Of a stretch of 64,000 nt of DNA, positions 21,620-34,174 are shown piece by piece. Source of the DNA: Casuarina equisetifolia (lineage: Eukaryota; Streptophyta; Magnoliopsida; Fagales; Casuarinaceae); the NCBI GenBank assembly GCA_028551475.1, contig CM052358.1:4838501-4902500 (forward strand), in the 5' to 3' direction. The position numbers and the translations under genes are program-made. The notes beneath the pieces were generated by a model. The model saw nothing but the letters and a program-made list of their open reading frames with translations, was not told where the DNA came from and searched no databases. Numbering within the stretch: position 1 is the first letter of the stretch; every line of letters begins with the position of its first letter.

Positions 21620-24600
21620 ATGGCAGCTTCTCCTGCTCACCTATCACTCTTCTCCAAACCGTCTTTGCCTTCATCTTCACCTTCAACGTCGCCAAAAATC
21701 CGCCTGTCCTTCCCTAAGACGCGCTCTGACCTCTACGGTCCGACCCGGCGCGCCAGCTCGCGGTTCAAATGCTTGGCCGGCCAGACAGGGTTCTTCACGC
21801 GGCTTGGGCGCTTGATCAAAGAAAAGGCTAAGAGTGACGTGGACAAAATCTTCTCTGGCTTCTCCAAAACCCGCGACAACCTCGCCGTCGTTGACGAGCT
21901 CCTACTCTACTGGAAGCTCGCTGACACTGAAAAAGTCCTCGACGAGCTCGAAGAGGTTTCTCTTGTCCCTTTTTTTTTTAATCATTGTAGGCGCGGTTCA
22001 CCTTTCCTGCAAGTAAAATTCTGGCTATGCTGGAAATTTAGTTGATTTTCTGCCAAGCAAAATTCAATTCTATTGTTCTGGTCTTTTTTTCCCCCCCATT
22101 GCTGTGGTTGATTATTGAATTTATGATTGGGTGGTATTCGCTAATTTCAGGCTTTGTTGGTGTCTGATTTCGGACCAAAGATTACCGTTAAGATTGTGGA
22201 GGGCTTGCGGGAGGATATATTGGCGGGAAAGCTTCAGTCAGGGAATGAAATTAAAGTATTGATACTAAGCTTTACGTATATGACAATAATGGTTTTGCAC
22301 TCAGTTGTTGAATTTTAGGTTTACTACGAGACCAATCCCAATGGTTCTTGGTTTTTAGATTGTTGCTTTGGTTTGTGAAAAATGAAGTTTGGTTCCATGA
22401 GTTCATTTTTGTTTTCTTATTCTTAGCTTTTTCTTTTTTCGGTCATTAACCAAAGGCATTGGGGTGGATTTTTACTTTTTATTTTTTACGTTTTAGGATG
22501 CATTGAAGAAGAGTGTGTTGGAATTATTAACGAAAAGGTGCAGTAAAACCGAGCTTCAACTTGGATTCAGGTTTGGGTGCTTAAAGCATTGGTTTTGTTG
22601 GTTTCTATGTTTTGCGAGATTGATAATGTCCACAATTTGGACTTCAAGTAGGTTAATTTTTGAGATGTCATCAGGAAACCGGCTGTGATTATGATTGTGG
22701 GTGTTAATGGAGGTGGCAAGACAACATCACTTGGTAAGATGGAAATCTCTGCGGTTACAAGCTCCCTGCTCAACATCATGTGTTAATGATCAAACTCCAT
22801 TTCCTTCTGTAAAGCATTTCCAAGGTGTTCTCTTCGAAATTTATGATAGAGATTAGCGAAGTTGTGGGAATGTTTTGTGTTTTATGATTTTATTCCATGG
22901 TTTGATTATCAAACATCAAGTTCTGGCCCGAGCTTCCCTATTATATATGCCGGGGGGATATAAGACAGCCTAGTAGATTTTGTTTCCTTAAAAAGTTTCT
23001 CCTTATCTGAATGGTAGGATATCTTTGTATTGATTGTGCTTACACCAAATACGAGGTTCTGAACTGATAAATGTATGATTTATAATTGTGTGTGAGTAGA
23101 GTTCTATTGTACTACAGACAAGAAAAGTAGATTCTGATATAACTTCTCCTTGCAGGAAAACTGGCCTATAGATTGAAAAATGAAGGGGCCAAGGTGAGAC
23201 TACTATTGCTTTTCCTCCAGTGTAATATAATGTACAGAATGCCTTGTGAAGAAGAGAAATGGAACATAGGAATTTTTGTTAACTTGGAGACCTGGAAACT
23301 GCACAAAGTAATATCCCTTCATTTTTTATTTTCTTTTGGGTCTGTAAGTAAGAGTATTTTTTGATTGATCGGAGGAAAGCATGTTCGGGAAGTATGATTT
23401 GTTCATAAAAAAGAGTTCCATCATGTAACTCTGTTCAAGCATATTGCTTAACAAAATAATGCTTCTGTTTGTTAATTATGCAGTTTGCCTTTCATCATTA
23501 CTTTAGGATTTTGATTCATTTTAGATGACTTAAAATCTGGAGTTGTTCCTTCCAAATCTGAAATTAAAGCATATAGCTTATTTTTGAAATAAGGAGCTCA
23601 TTCCTTATGCTTTTTTTGGTGACCTGAATTTTAAATTTCGTTTACAATACCTTGTACAGCAGGTTGACTTTTGTTTCTGAACAGCGAACATCAAAATGTA
23701 ATTTTTCATTTTTGAGAGTAGGAAGTATTGAGTTACAGTGGATGCTGTTGTCTATTTTGACCCAACACAAAAGCTTGTATAGGCTTGCCTGACCTCTTCA
23801 GTTGGGTTTGTATTCTAAGGTATGACAGGATGTTGGTTGAATTTTATGTCGAGAGTAAATTTCCAAGTCAGTTTACCCTAACTTTTGACTATCAGAATCT
23901 AAGCCCTTGAGGAAATTAGTCTTATCCATTAGAGGAGTGGTACAGATTTTGTATGGGGGGAGGACAAATGGTGGTTAAAATCGCATTTGTGGGAAAGTTT
24001 TTCTAGTCTCCATGGAGATTCAAGGATATTTGGGGATTCCGAGGTGTCTGATACTTGAGGTGTTGGGTTATTGTGCACAAATTATGAACATATATGGTGA
24101 TCTTGTGGCAAGTGAAGCTAATGTTTGGAAGTTTAATTTGTTTGGCCTATTCTTTTGCTTTCTTCTTTACGTTCAATTTTTTTTGGAATTGTACCAGATA
24201 TTGATGGCTGCGGGTGATACTTTTAGAGCAGCTGCTAGTGATCAGCTGGAGATATGGGCTGAGAGGACTGGGTGTGAGATTGTAGTCGCTGAAGTGGATA
24301 AAGCCAAAGCATCATCAGGTGGACAACTAAACTGAATGGTCTAGCGAATTCATTTTTACTTTTTGTTTCAAATGTTACGATGTTTGTAGAAGTTTGAGTT
24401 GATTTGGAATTAATGCATGATGTTAAAGTGCTTCTCAATAGTTCTTTCACAGGCTGTGAAAAAGGGGAAGGAAAAAGGCTTCGATGTAGTGTTATGTGAC
24501 ACATCTGGACGTAAGTACTGAGAGCTTTGATGACAGCCTTTTAGCTTTTAATATAGTTTGTAAATTTCAGCCTAACTACAATTTTATGTTGTCAGGTCTA

Positions 24601-26210
24601 CACACTAATTTCAGCCTGATGGAAGAGTTGATTGCATGTAAAAAAGCTGTGGGCAAAGTTGTTGCAGGTGCGCCAAATGTAAGCTCAAACTGTGGCAGCT
24701 TTTTTCGCTTTTGCAATTGAAGTATTGTACTTATCAGTGTTTGTGATTTTGGAGGCATGCTTAGAAACTCGGGATGGGTATCCAGGATGTTGTACTAAAG
24801 TCCAACCCCTATGATGCAGTACTGCAGTACGATGCTACATTTATCTGTAGCTTTGGCCCATGGAATCAATAATCAAGTGCTACTATTGAAAAATGATATA
24901 TATAATTTTTTTTCTAATAATTTCTGTGTGTGTATACCATTTGTCAACCTTTTTCAGAAAACATTTTTGTGTATTCCTACATATTATAACCTTGCTCCTG
25001 CTCCTTAACCAGAGCCTGTTCTACCTATTAGACTTTTGGGGGAAAACGGGAACATAATCGGTGGCTGGTGGGTATTCATGAAGTCTTCTTGGGAAACCTA
25101 GTTGTAGTGATGAAAGGAAGAATGATGCATCGGTAGGATCAGCTTGCCACTTATTAATCTTGTAGGTGCACTTTCAGGCCATGGAGCAAGATGAAAAGCA
25201 GTGAGCTTTTATGGTTAGGAAGTGAGAGGAAGAGTGAAAGTTGCTCCTTTGATAACCCTTCTCCATAGATCAGTTGCAAAAGACTCACTAGCATAAAACA
25301 GAAGGCGATTAATCGATCAATAGATATATATATATATATTATATAGGGACTTATTTCACCTCTGCTGCTTCTGTAGTGTGGTTTCCATCAAGTACCACCT
25401 GCTATTGTAATCTACAGACAAGTTTCCTAAATGAAAAGATTAGATGTTTTAGGCAGCAAACAATTGAATGAGATTCTTGTGTTGGGATAACTGCACTTAT
25501 TCCACGTAGAGAAGCTGTCTCTTCTTGTCTCTTTGTCGATTCCTGCTGTTGTGGAGAAGGCTAGCATATGGTTTAGTTTTCATGTCCGGACCAATATGAA
25601 ATGAAAACTCCGTGTGTAACCAAATTGGTTGTATTTGTTGTGTGATGTAATGTCTTCAGACTTCTTTGGAAAGTATCTTTCGGACATTGATGTTGTCTTA
25701 TTTGCAGGAGATCCTGCTAGTTTTGGATGGGACTACTGGTTTGAATATGCTGCCACAAGCAAGAGAGTTTAATGAAGTATTTACCCCATCTTTGCCTCTT
25801 GTATTAACATGGTTGGGTACTAATGTTATTTAGTGTTGTCAGTCAATCAGTCAAAGAGATTTTGATCGAATGTCAGACTGCTTTCTATGTGGCGATTCAA
25901 TGTTTATGTGAACTTTTGACTTGGAGCTTTTGCGGCAGGTAGTTGGAATTACTGGTTTAATTTTGACAAAACTTGATGGCTCTGCTAGAGGTGGCTGTGT
26001 GGTATGTTTTAATTTTAATGTTCGCATGTTCTTCCCCTTGATATATATTTTTGAAGATGATTTCAGTAATTGGTCGACTGTAATTTTTTGTTGTAGGTCA
26101 GTGTGGTTGATGAGCTTGGCATCCCTGTGAAGTTTGTGGGTGTGGGAGAAGGAGTTGAAGACCTTCAACCCTTTGATCCAGAGGCCTTCGTCAATGCAAT
26201 ACTCTCATAA
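21620..26210 (+). CDS. FTSY: Chloroplast SRP receptor cpFtsY (11 exons, 376 aa)
   Basis: cpFtsY is the stromal and thylakoid-associated GTPase that receives cpSRP-bound light-harvesting proteins and hands them to ALB3. Exons: 21620-21955, 22151-22255, 22497-22570, 22675-22733, 23156-23193, 24198-24318, 24442-24510, 24596-24678, 25708-25776, 25939-26001 and 26097-26210. All have GT-AG junctions and join in frame to 376 codons, close to other plant cpFtsY proteins. The Ser/Pro-rich first 50 or so residues form a plastid transit peptide. The N domain follows, then the G domain: P-loop GVNGGGKT (181-188), DTFRAAA (211-217), DTSGR (264-268) and TKLDG (328-332). The C-terminus [17 protein letters not shown] is typical. 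The start is the first ATG and gives the transit peptide. This is the parent of the fragments at 5811-7092 and 62438-62798. It appears intact. Confidence 0.96.
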
Positions 26211-27237
26211 AGCAAAAGAAGTGGTCAGTACAAGTAACTGTCAATTTTTCTGATCTTGGATGATGCTGAAATCTGCATCCTTTCAGTTGTTTTATGTTAA
26301 CTTGAATATTTGCATTCTTCTTGAGGTAAGTAGGTACCCATTGGCACCAGCTTCCGTCAAACAAATGCTTTTCTTCTTTTTTCCACGTTTCAAAATTGGT
26401 CTTGTGAGCTTGAACCTAAACCCCCTGAATTAGATCCCACCATCCACATATAGGATGTCGCCTTGAGTGGTCACAGTTCCCCCCATAGAGTTTTGGAATT
26501 CTTTCTCATTAAAAATTGGCCTATCTAGTACCTGTATACTGGTTCAGAAATCCAACAAATAGTGCAATGCAAATTCCTGCCTAGATACAGTTCTAAATGA
26601 TTTATCCTATGTTCTTATCTCTGCCTTCTCCTTCGAAGGATTTTGACTCAACAGATGTTCTTAGCAGTCAGGTGAAAAACAGCAAACCTATAAAACTGCC
26701 GAAAGTAAAGACGTTAGCCTCGAGGCTTGTCAGAGGGTTGCAAGAAACATACTTATTCAAATGACGATGGGAAGCAGAGAAATAGCTCATCTTGAGACTG
26801 CACCCAATTCTTTCCTGCTTCTGTGGCTGACGATGACGATAATTGCGTGCATGAGAGAATCCCTAATCAATTGTTAGCTTCGCTCTGCTTGTTTCTTTTC
26901 TTGTTTTTGTTTTTGTTTTATTTCTTGTGTGCTCGTGCTCTACCATAACATGAGCAGCTTGTTTAACTCATTTAGAGCATTGTTTCTGTACAGTGCGAAT
27001 GGTATGCATTTATTTTTAGTGTCAAGAATATTGGCTTTAGGAGTGCCAACTGGGTGAATTTGGTGGTTTAACACCTATTTGAACCATCGCTAGTATTCAA
27101 GACAAACAGCTAGTAAGTGCTGCATAAACATCAAGATAGCATTATAATTATCTTCCTTCTCTTCACAATAAAACTTAAGAAAACTATATGGATTCCAATG
27201 GATTTTACAGGCGTTAAGAAGTGGAGATATAAACACT
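26211..27237. other. Intergenic DNA between convergent cpFtsY and thioesterase genes
   Basis: This holds the 3' untranslated regions of two genes that face each other. No other gene is visible. It is the source of the copies at 7093-8193 and 56193-57301. Confidence 0.7.
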
Positions 27238-29337
27238 TCATAGCTTGGCAATGGGCATGTTGAAGAAGGTAGCACGAGCTGTGTAGACTAACTGCCCTGT
27301 GTTCTTGAGCTTGAACTCCAATGCCACTGAAGTCAAATTTCTTCCGCTCCTCAATATAGAGGCATCCACTATCACCTCTGCCTGTACCCAGAAAAAGTTC
27401 AACCTTACTAAAATTTTGAAGAGGCAAAATAAAAGAAGAATGCATTTTAACCTGAAAGCAGCTAAGTAGATGACAATCATGAAGGGTACGTATGCAGATG
27501 CCAATAGAAAACATTCAAAAGCAAGACATCATGGCAAAAAGTTGGAAGAACTTGGCGTTGGTCTGCAAGTTATCTCAATGACTAAATCGACGGCTTAATG
27601 ACAGTAAATTAATTGAACATTTTCACATGTTTAACCATGACAATGTCTAGTAAGAGCCCAACTAATTCTAGAAAGGAATAGAACACTCCATTAAAGCATC
27701 CTTTAGTAGTTTTCAGTAAGATGCGGCGGTCTTCAAGGAATATAGGGGAATATAAATAATATATCAACGATGAAATTTCAGCATCAAGATCATTCTTAAT
27801 CTGGTTCAACCAAGAAGAATGAGGTTTCAACTAAGAATTTTCCAAAAACTCCAGCTTTTGTTCCGTATGGTCAGCTTCATATCCCACTTGCCTTTGCGCT
27901 TGTCACATTCTGTTCCAAGGCAACCTGAATTTGGATTTGGAGGAAACGGTCCAGCACTCCTAAGAAAATCTAAAAATCTGAAAAGCGCATTTCTACCAAG
28001 AAAAATGGTGCACATAGAACTACAGAAGCAGCAAAGGAGAAGCAGGTTGCAGATCCCAAAAACAAATTTAAAGAAGCACCCATCTATTAATTTCTAAAGG
28101 TATAAATCTTTCCAACTTCATTTGCTATGTAGATACCATTTGATAGAAGTCCAGTACGCAAAAAATCAAAGTACAACCGGAGGATCCAAAAAGAAGATGA
28201 ACTCACGTTCTTCGGAGCACCAGAGAGGTAAGAAATGCTCAGTTCCCCAAACAAAATTTCCTTATCCTCGGCCACCACCGTTCTGGCACAAGCGGTTGAC
28301 ACAGTCTCGGCAACAGCCGCAACAGCCCCTCCATGAAGTGAACCATAAAAGTTCTGTAAACCCAACAAAAAACCATTTACAATCCTTTGAGGGAGTAATA
28401 TGTCGGAATAATCATTTTGCATCGGGCTTTTGAGGCAAATGATGACTTATCACAGAAAAACTATAGACAAACAGTATAGGGGTGTCATGATCTTTCGTTA
28501 TAGGTAAAATGCTTATCATATTAAACATTTGCATTGTCCTCCAAACCAGCGATCTTCGGTTTCACTACCTGGACAAATTGGGGAATGATTTCCTAAGAAA
28601 GATGAAAGTTTTAATCTGTGTATTGTTTTTTGTTTCGGGTAGTGGAAGGGATGGAGACAAGTACTAGTAGGAGGCTACCTTTTAGTTCTGTTAAAATTGA
28701 GGTATGAACAAAATGACGATATTATTAGTTAGAAATTCTTCCAAAACTAGTGATACTATCATCCTAAGTAGTAGTAGTAGTAGTTTTGTGGTATTGATAT
28801 AAGCTGATGATAGAGTTAAAATTTTCAAGAGCTTTCAGGCCAATGGGAAATTCCAATTCCGCCTTTTCTCATTCTCTGCAACCTTAAGCAGACAGCTCAC
28901 AAACCTTCGGCAGACCCAGATACTAAAGCATTTTAGTCTGCAAAATCAGAAGCCCAAAATGATAGATGCAAGACCACATTCTCAACGAACAACTTGAAAT
29001 TCGACTCTCAACCAAAAACAGGAAAAATATAGAAAAACCCTAAAAAAAGAAAAAGAAAAAGAAAAGGAAAGAGATGATAGAAGAGAGTTACAGTGACAGC
29101 AGGTTTGATGGTGAGTAAGCAGGTGACCCGGCCGCGTAGAATCCGCTCTGGCTTGAGGAGGTCACGAACCAGGTCGGAGTAGAAGTCCTTGGAATTGCAA
29201 TTATCAGGAACAGGATCGGAAACTCCCATGCTTCGGAGGAAATGCGTTGTCGCCGATACATGTTTAGGAATTTCCATCGCTACTTTTGCCGAGGAAGACA
29301 ATACTACTGGGAGACTACTCTCCGAGGGCTTCGCCAT
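27238..29337 (-). CDS. ACOT13-like hotdog acyl-CoA thioesterase (3 exons, 178 aa)
   Basis: The predicted enzyme hydrolyses acyl-CoA thioesters. Exons on the minus strand are 29337-29092 (82 codons), 28353-28207 (49 codons) and 27381-27238 (47 codons plus TGA), all phase 0 with GT-AG borders. The product is one 4HBT/hotdog domain. It contains NFYGSLHGGAVA (residues 83-94), where Asn and HGG match the substrate-binding and catalytic region of ACOT13-type enzymes, and Glu98 sits at the position of the catalytic Asp/Glu. FGELSISYL and RSGRNLTSVALEFKLKNTG complete the fold, and the C-terminus ends IAKL. The length fits plant homologues. No clear targeting peptide is seen, although the N-terminus is Ser-rich. 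The gene is intact and is the parent of fragments at 8194-10500, 47947-49196 and 57302-58358. The substrate is not known. Confidence 0.92.
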
Positions 29338-32197
29338 CTTCTCACGTCTGGTTCTATTTTGATCACTCAGACTCGGTTTGACTCCCTTTTCTTAACAGTT
29401 ATTAATTATATCGCTGCCTCCGGGCAATAAAAATGAATGGTTGTATTTTATTTTATTTTACAGTTCTTGATGTATAATGACTTGAATGGAACTTAATGCT
29501 ACGGTTTTTCCCAAGTGCTGTAGATTGGGTGATATTTCTTGTATTTTTCCCCAATACTTTAACCTGGGTGTGTCAAATTTCATATATCAAGAATTTTGCT
29601 AATGTTTAAGTGTCCTTGAAAGGACCAAAACTTGGGTAAAAAAAATATGAACTAGTTAGTCATCTCAACGTGACTCAAAGCAAATTTAACTAGACTCCTA
29701 AAATTCGAGTTTTCAGTCCCTTATAGCACAAGATTATTTGACTCAACTAAACTTTCTAATATAACATGTGCTTCAAGGGATCAAATGGAACATTATTAAT
29801 CAACTACCAACCTTTCGGAAATCAAAAGATCTCTTGTGGCTTTCCTTCCCAGTCTCATTGATGAAAGTTCTTCGTATTTTGTTCTCATTTACATTATTTC
29901 TCGTACAAATTTTTTGTTCATTGTAACTTATTACCTTAAGCCTATAAATACAAGTAATAAGTTATCTTGTTAAAGATCGTCCTCACCCTTGTGCAAGCTG
30001 CCTACTCTCGATTCCTAATGGTTTGTACCCTTGGTCGGAAGAGTACATCACTGAAACCAGCAAGGCCGCTTCATCGTATGTGTGACCAATCTTACAATCA
30101 TTGATTTGCATGTTGAGACCAAACAGCACTTAAAGTTGCTTGTTCAGCTTTGGGAAACGTTTTTGGTTAATTGGCTAAGTCTTTTCTTTAACTCTCTACA
30201 TTTATTTATTGTAATATGCTACAGAGAAAATTTAATGAAGGTGGTTATGTTATATTTCATTGCTTTTGTTAGTGGAAAATACGCTAAAGGCATTTTGCCA
30301 CATCATCGAGCTCGTACCTATTTAATACACAAAACACACACTAACACTTTAAGAACACTCTCGAAAAACATTGTTCACGGCATGAGGCTCTCTGTACAGT
30401 GCACTTTCACCTTCACTTGCTTCTCCGATCTGTGGTAATTTGTGCTATCTCATCAAGCTTAAGTTTGAGAGAATAGAAAGGATGTCTCCGATCTGTGGTA
30501 ATTTGTGCTATCTCATCAAGCTTAAGTTGGAGAGAATAGAAAGGAAGGCTCGAAGCAATCCTATAGCTGAAGAAATGGAGAAAGCCGACATGTTTTCTAA
30601 CTACTATTATTTGTTAACCAAAACCCATTTTGCTCTATGATTGATGTTTTGATCTTGCAAAATAACCTCATTTGAGGCCAGATTTTCTAACAAGAACCCC
30701 ACACCGAACCACAACAATCGAGTCCTTAACATCCTCATGTTGTCTCTCCTCCTCCCTTCCTTTCCTTGCAAACCACATAAAGAGAACGCGATTGGTGAGT
30801 CCTTAAGTGATCTTCTTCGCTTCTAAGGGATTCTTATTTTGATTACATTTATTTTATTTGTAAACAATACTAATATTTTCTAATATGAAGAATTGTGTAA
30901 TAAACTTTACATATGTTTTTTTTTTAAAAAGGGGGGGAGTGGGGGACATAACCCCATTTATTCAATTAAAAATAAAAACTAAGATTGACTACACCACTAA
31001 TCTTTACGAAGGAAGTGCAATGTATAGTATTATCCCAAATTAAGGCTTCTCAGAGAATAAAAGAAAATGACACACTCATAAAAGAGAAACAAATATATAC
31101 AAAGCCATAATTAAGGTTTTTATTCAAAAAGTGACTTAGAATAGTATGGAGCAAAATTAGGTGTACTTCCTATAGAATTGAAGGACAGGACATAAATCCT
31201 ATATAAAGAAAATACATAAATGAAAAATAAATCTTATATTTGTCACTTACTAATAAGAATGATATGTTTGTTTTGTATGCATTATAATTAAATTTTTGTT
31301 CTTAAAATTTAGTTCAAATATTGTTTAAGGCATTGTAATGTGTAAAAGTATATGATTGGGTTTACTCTATCTTTAGTTAAAAAAATTGGATATGTATTAA
31401 AAAATTGAGAATCTCTTTATCATTTGATTTAGGTTATTAGTAGAAGAACATTATAATTTGTTGAGTTAATAATAATGGATTAAGTTACTGATATTATTTG
31501 AACAAATTACAAACCATTATATGAAGTCATCATATTCATAATTATCGAACTAGAATAGCACAATTAATCTTTTTTAAAACTCAATTTAATATAATAGGAT
31601 AAAGTCTATATTCTCAAAAGTGTTTGAAATTACATTTATCTTAAGGTTTTTTTTTTAATTTTTAATTATTTTTTAATAAAAATATAAACAATACTTTGAC
31701 AAATTTTATTAATACTGATAAGATTTAGCATAATAAACATATCTTAAATAAATATAATTTTAACCTTTGAAGAAAAAATTATTCCTTATATATTAAGTTA
31801 TCATACATAAATAAAAATATAAACATAGAAATACACGTAATCCTAAACCCTAAACTTAATTACAATGACTAAACCTTAAGCCCTAAAGACTCATGGGCCA
31901 GAAAAATTAAAAATAAATAAATAAAAGGAAGTAGCTGGATCCGGGTTTGACTTCATTGGATTTTCAATGGAAAAGGTCACTCTAAAAGACGACGTAACAG
32001 GAAGCACTTGAACAAAGCTCAGTCGCATGTCAGACGAACAACACCACGTACATTTATCTCTGTCTCTGTCGTATAATGGGATTATAATACTACTCACTCT
32101 ATCATCTCATCCTGATCCTCGCTTCTCCACCACCTCTCCTTTTCTGCCCCGCTTAAACCTCGCCGGCGACCACCACTCGCTGGCGGCGTTACAACTC
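29338..32197. other. Intergenic DNA, no gene seen
   Basis: Promoter side of both the thioesterase (minus) and BASS4-like (plus) genes. It contains a 63-base tandem duplication (30422-30547). From about 30850 to 31900 the DNA is very AT-rich. A 118-codon frame at 30082 has no recognised domain. A TATAAATA-like word near 29940 hints at an old retroelement LTR, but no terminal repeat pair was found. Confidence 0.5.
30422..30547. repeat. 63-base tandem duplication
   Basis: The stretch beginning TCTCCGATCTGTGG at 30422 repeats at 30485 with only one or two differences. Confidence 0.9.
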
Positions 32198-34174
32198 ATG
32201 TCCACTTCTTCAATGCCCTCAATTCCATTCCTCTCCCCCCTTTCACGCAATCAAGCCAAAGCTCTCCGTTTCAGTGAGACCAACCTCTTCGGCTTCTCCC
32301 GTTTCTTCTTTTACTTGCGGGTTGGTTTCCAAGCGCTTCAATGGTTTCAGGAGCCGGACGAACAAGCTTTCGATATTCGCGTGTTCCACCTCGCCGTTCA
32401 TTGGGAGGGTGGGTTTGCAGTGGTGGGAGGGGAACGTGTCGTTGTTGTCGTTTGGGCTAAATCCATCGGAAGTTGGGAAGAAGAGCGACTCGTCTCAGGC
32501 TCTGTCGGCAATGCTTCCCTTTGTGGTCGCTGCCACTGCAATTGCCGCTCTTGCCCAGCCTTCCACTTTTACTTGGTAGGTCTTTTGGGCTTAAATAGTC
32601 TTCGAATTCTGCATGTGCCTCTGTGATTAGTTTTCAAACCTTTGCGTGTAATTTTGATTTTTCTCCTTTTACTGGGTTTTCAGTGTTTCAATTTAATATT
32701 GGTCATTGTCTGTGACTGGGTTTTCTATTCTATTATTCTTGTAGTCCGACGTCCTTCTCTGTTTTTTTCCTTGTTTCTCAACAGAGTTCTTTAGACACCC
32801 CTTTCTAAAACAACTGTAACATACGTAATCATAGAGCATTCAAAATTGTTGGAAATCGTTCTTCTCATGATTTTTATATATGGCGTCATGAATGTTCTCT
32901 TTTACGAGGTTGTCAGATTTTTTCCTTTCTGACATATTATTAATTGTCTTTCATTTAATAATATTTTTGAATCCCTCGTTCTATTTTTTTCTACTGATTT
33001 CTTATTTATCAATTTTTGGCACTTTTTCCTCTTGGAAAAATAAGATAAATTGGAGAATGCTTCTCAGAACTGAAAACAGCTCTCAGTTGTGATCCTACTG
33101 ATAAAAGGCCTTAGAAATTTCATATCAAATTCGGGGCTGCATGTGTTTGATTTAAGGCCGATAAGGAGTCTGGTTGCGCCTAGCTTTTCTTGTTCATAAA
33201 TCTTCTAGTTTTGTTAAGATTCAGATGAAAAAATGGGTAATTCTGGCGGACTGATTCGTGTATATCGTAATTTTACAGTGTTTTCAAACTAATGGAACGA
33301 TGAATTTTGAACTTTCGTAGGGTATCTAAGGAACTTTATGCCCCTGCTCTTGGTGGGATCATGTTGTCTATTGGAATCCGACTTTCAATTGATGATTTTG
33401 CTCTTGCGTTTAAAAGGTACAACCTTGTTTTAGCATCCACTTATTTCTCCTGATAGTTACGTTTCTGTAGTCTACTTGTGGATTTTGAGTTGCTTCTGAT
33501 TTTCTCCAGTATTCTTCCGTTGCAGACCTTTACCACTGTCTATTGGGTTTATTGCACAATATGTGCTGAAGCCGGCCCTTGGAGTATTAATTGCAAGAGC
33601 CTTTGGCGTGTCTCGTATGTTCTATGCTGGCTTTGTCCTCAAATCTTGTGTTGCAGGGGCTCAGCTGTCTAGCTATGCCAGTTTCCTGAGCAAAGGGGAT
33701 GTAGCCTTGAGCATTCTCCTAACCAGCTCGGCCACCATTGCATCCGTGCTGGTTACACCTCTGTTGACTGGCCTTCTAATTGGATCCGTTGTTCCAGTTG
33801 ATGCTGTTTCCATGTCAAAGTCGATATTGCAGGCAAGAAGAAGCATGCATTTAGCCATAAAAGGCATAATTATAAACAATTCTGCGGCATTAAGTTTTAC
33901 TGGGTTTTCTGCATATTTTTTGTCAGGTGGTTCTTGGTCCAGTCACCCTTGGGCTTTTACTTAATAATTATACAAAACCAGTTGTGAATGTGCTTCAACC
34001 AGCGATGCCATTTGTTGCAATGATTTGCACATCTTTGTGCATTGGCAGCCCGCTCGCCATAAATCAGCGCCAAATTCTTTCCATGGAAGGTTTCCGATTG
34101 ATTTTACCAGTGTTTACATTTCATGTTGTGGCCTTTGCCGTGGGATATTTGGTCTCCAAAATTCCAACGTGGAG
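32198..34174 (+). pseudogene. BASS4-type plastid sodium/metabolite transporter, 3'-truncated
   Basis: BASS proteins are plastid envelope carriers related to bile acid:Na+ symporters. Four exons are visible: start region to 32575, 33321-33416, 33526-33832 and 33927-34174. They encode KELYAPALGGIMLSIGI, YVLKPALGVLIARAFG, the CVAGAQLSSYASFLSKGD block, TSSATIASVLVTPLL, SVVPVDAVSMSKSILQ and SLCIGSPLAIN, which fit BASS4. Intron 3 uses a GC donor (CAG|GCAAGA). Two defects are seen. The frame that encodes the transit peptide and first membrane span has no ATG after a TAA at 32154; the nearest ATG (32198) is out of frame with it, as if one base were lost. The last exon(s) expected after KIPTWR are not found before the leucyl-tRNA synthetase region. 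The family call is strong. Whether it is dead or mis-assembled is open. Confidence 0.82.

Noticed and set aside
24319-24452. A possible 11-base microexon in cpFtsY intron 6
   Set aside because: The acceptor at 24451-24452 gave a frame gap. Using the AG at 24440-24441 instead adds the residues VLSQ and restores the frame, so no microexon is needed.
30082-30438. A 118-codon plus-strand frame
   Set aside because: No recognised domain, no neighbouring exons, and composition similar to the surrounding non-coding DNA.
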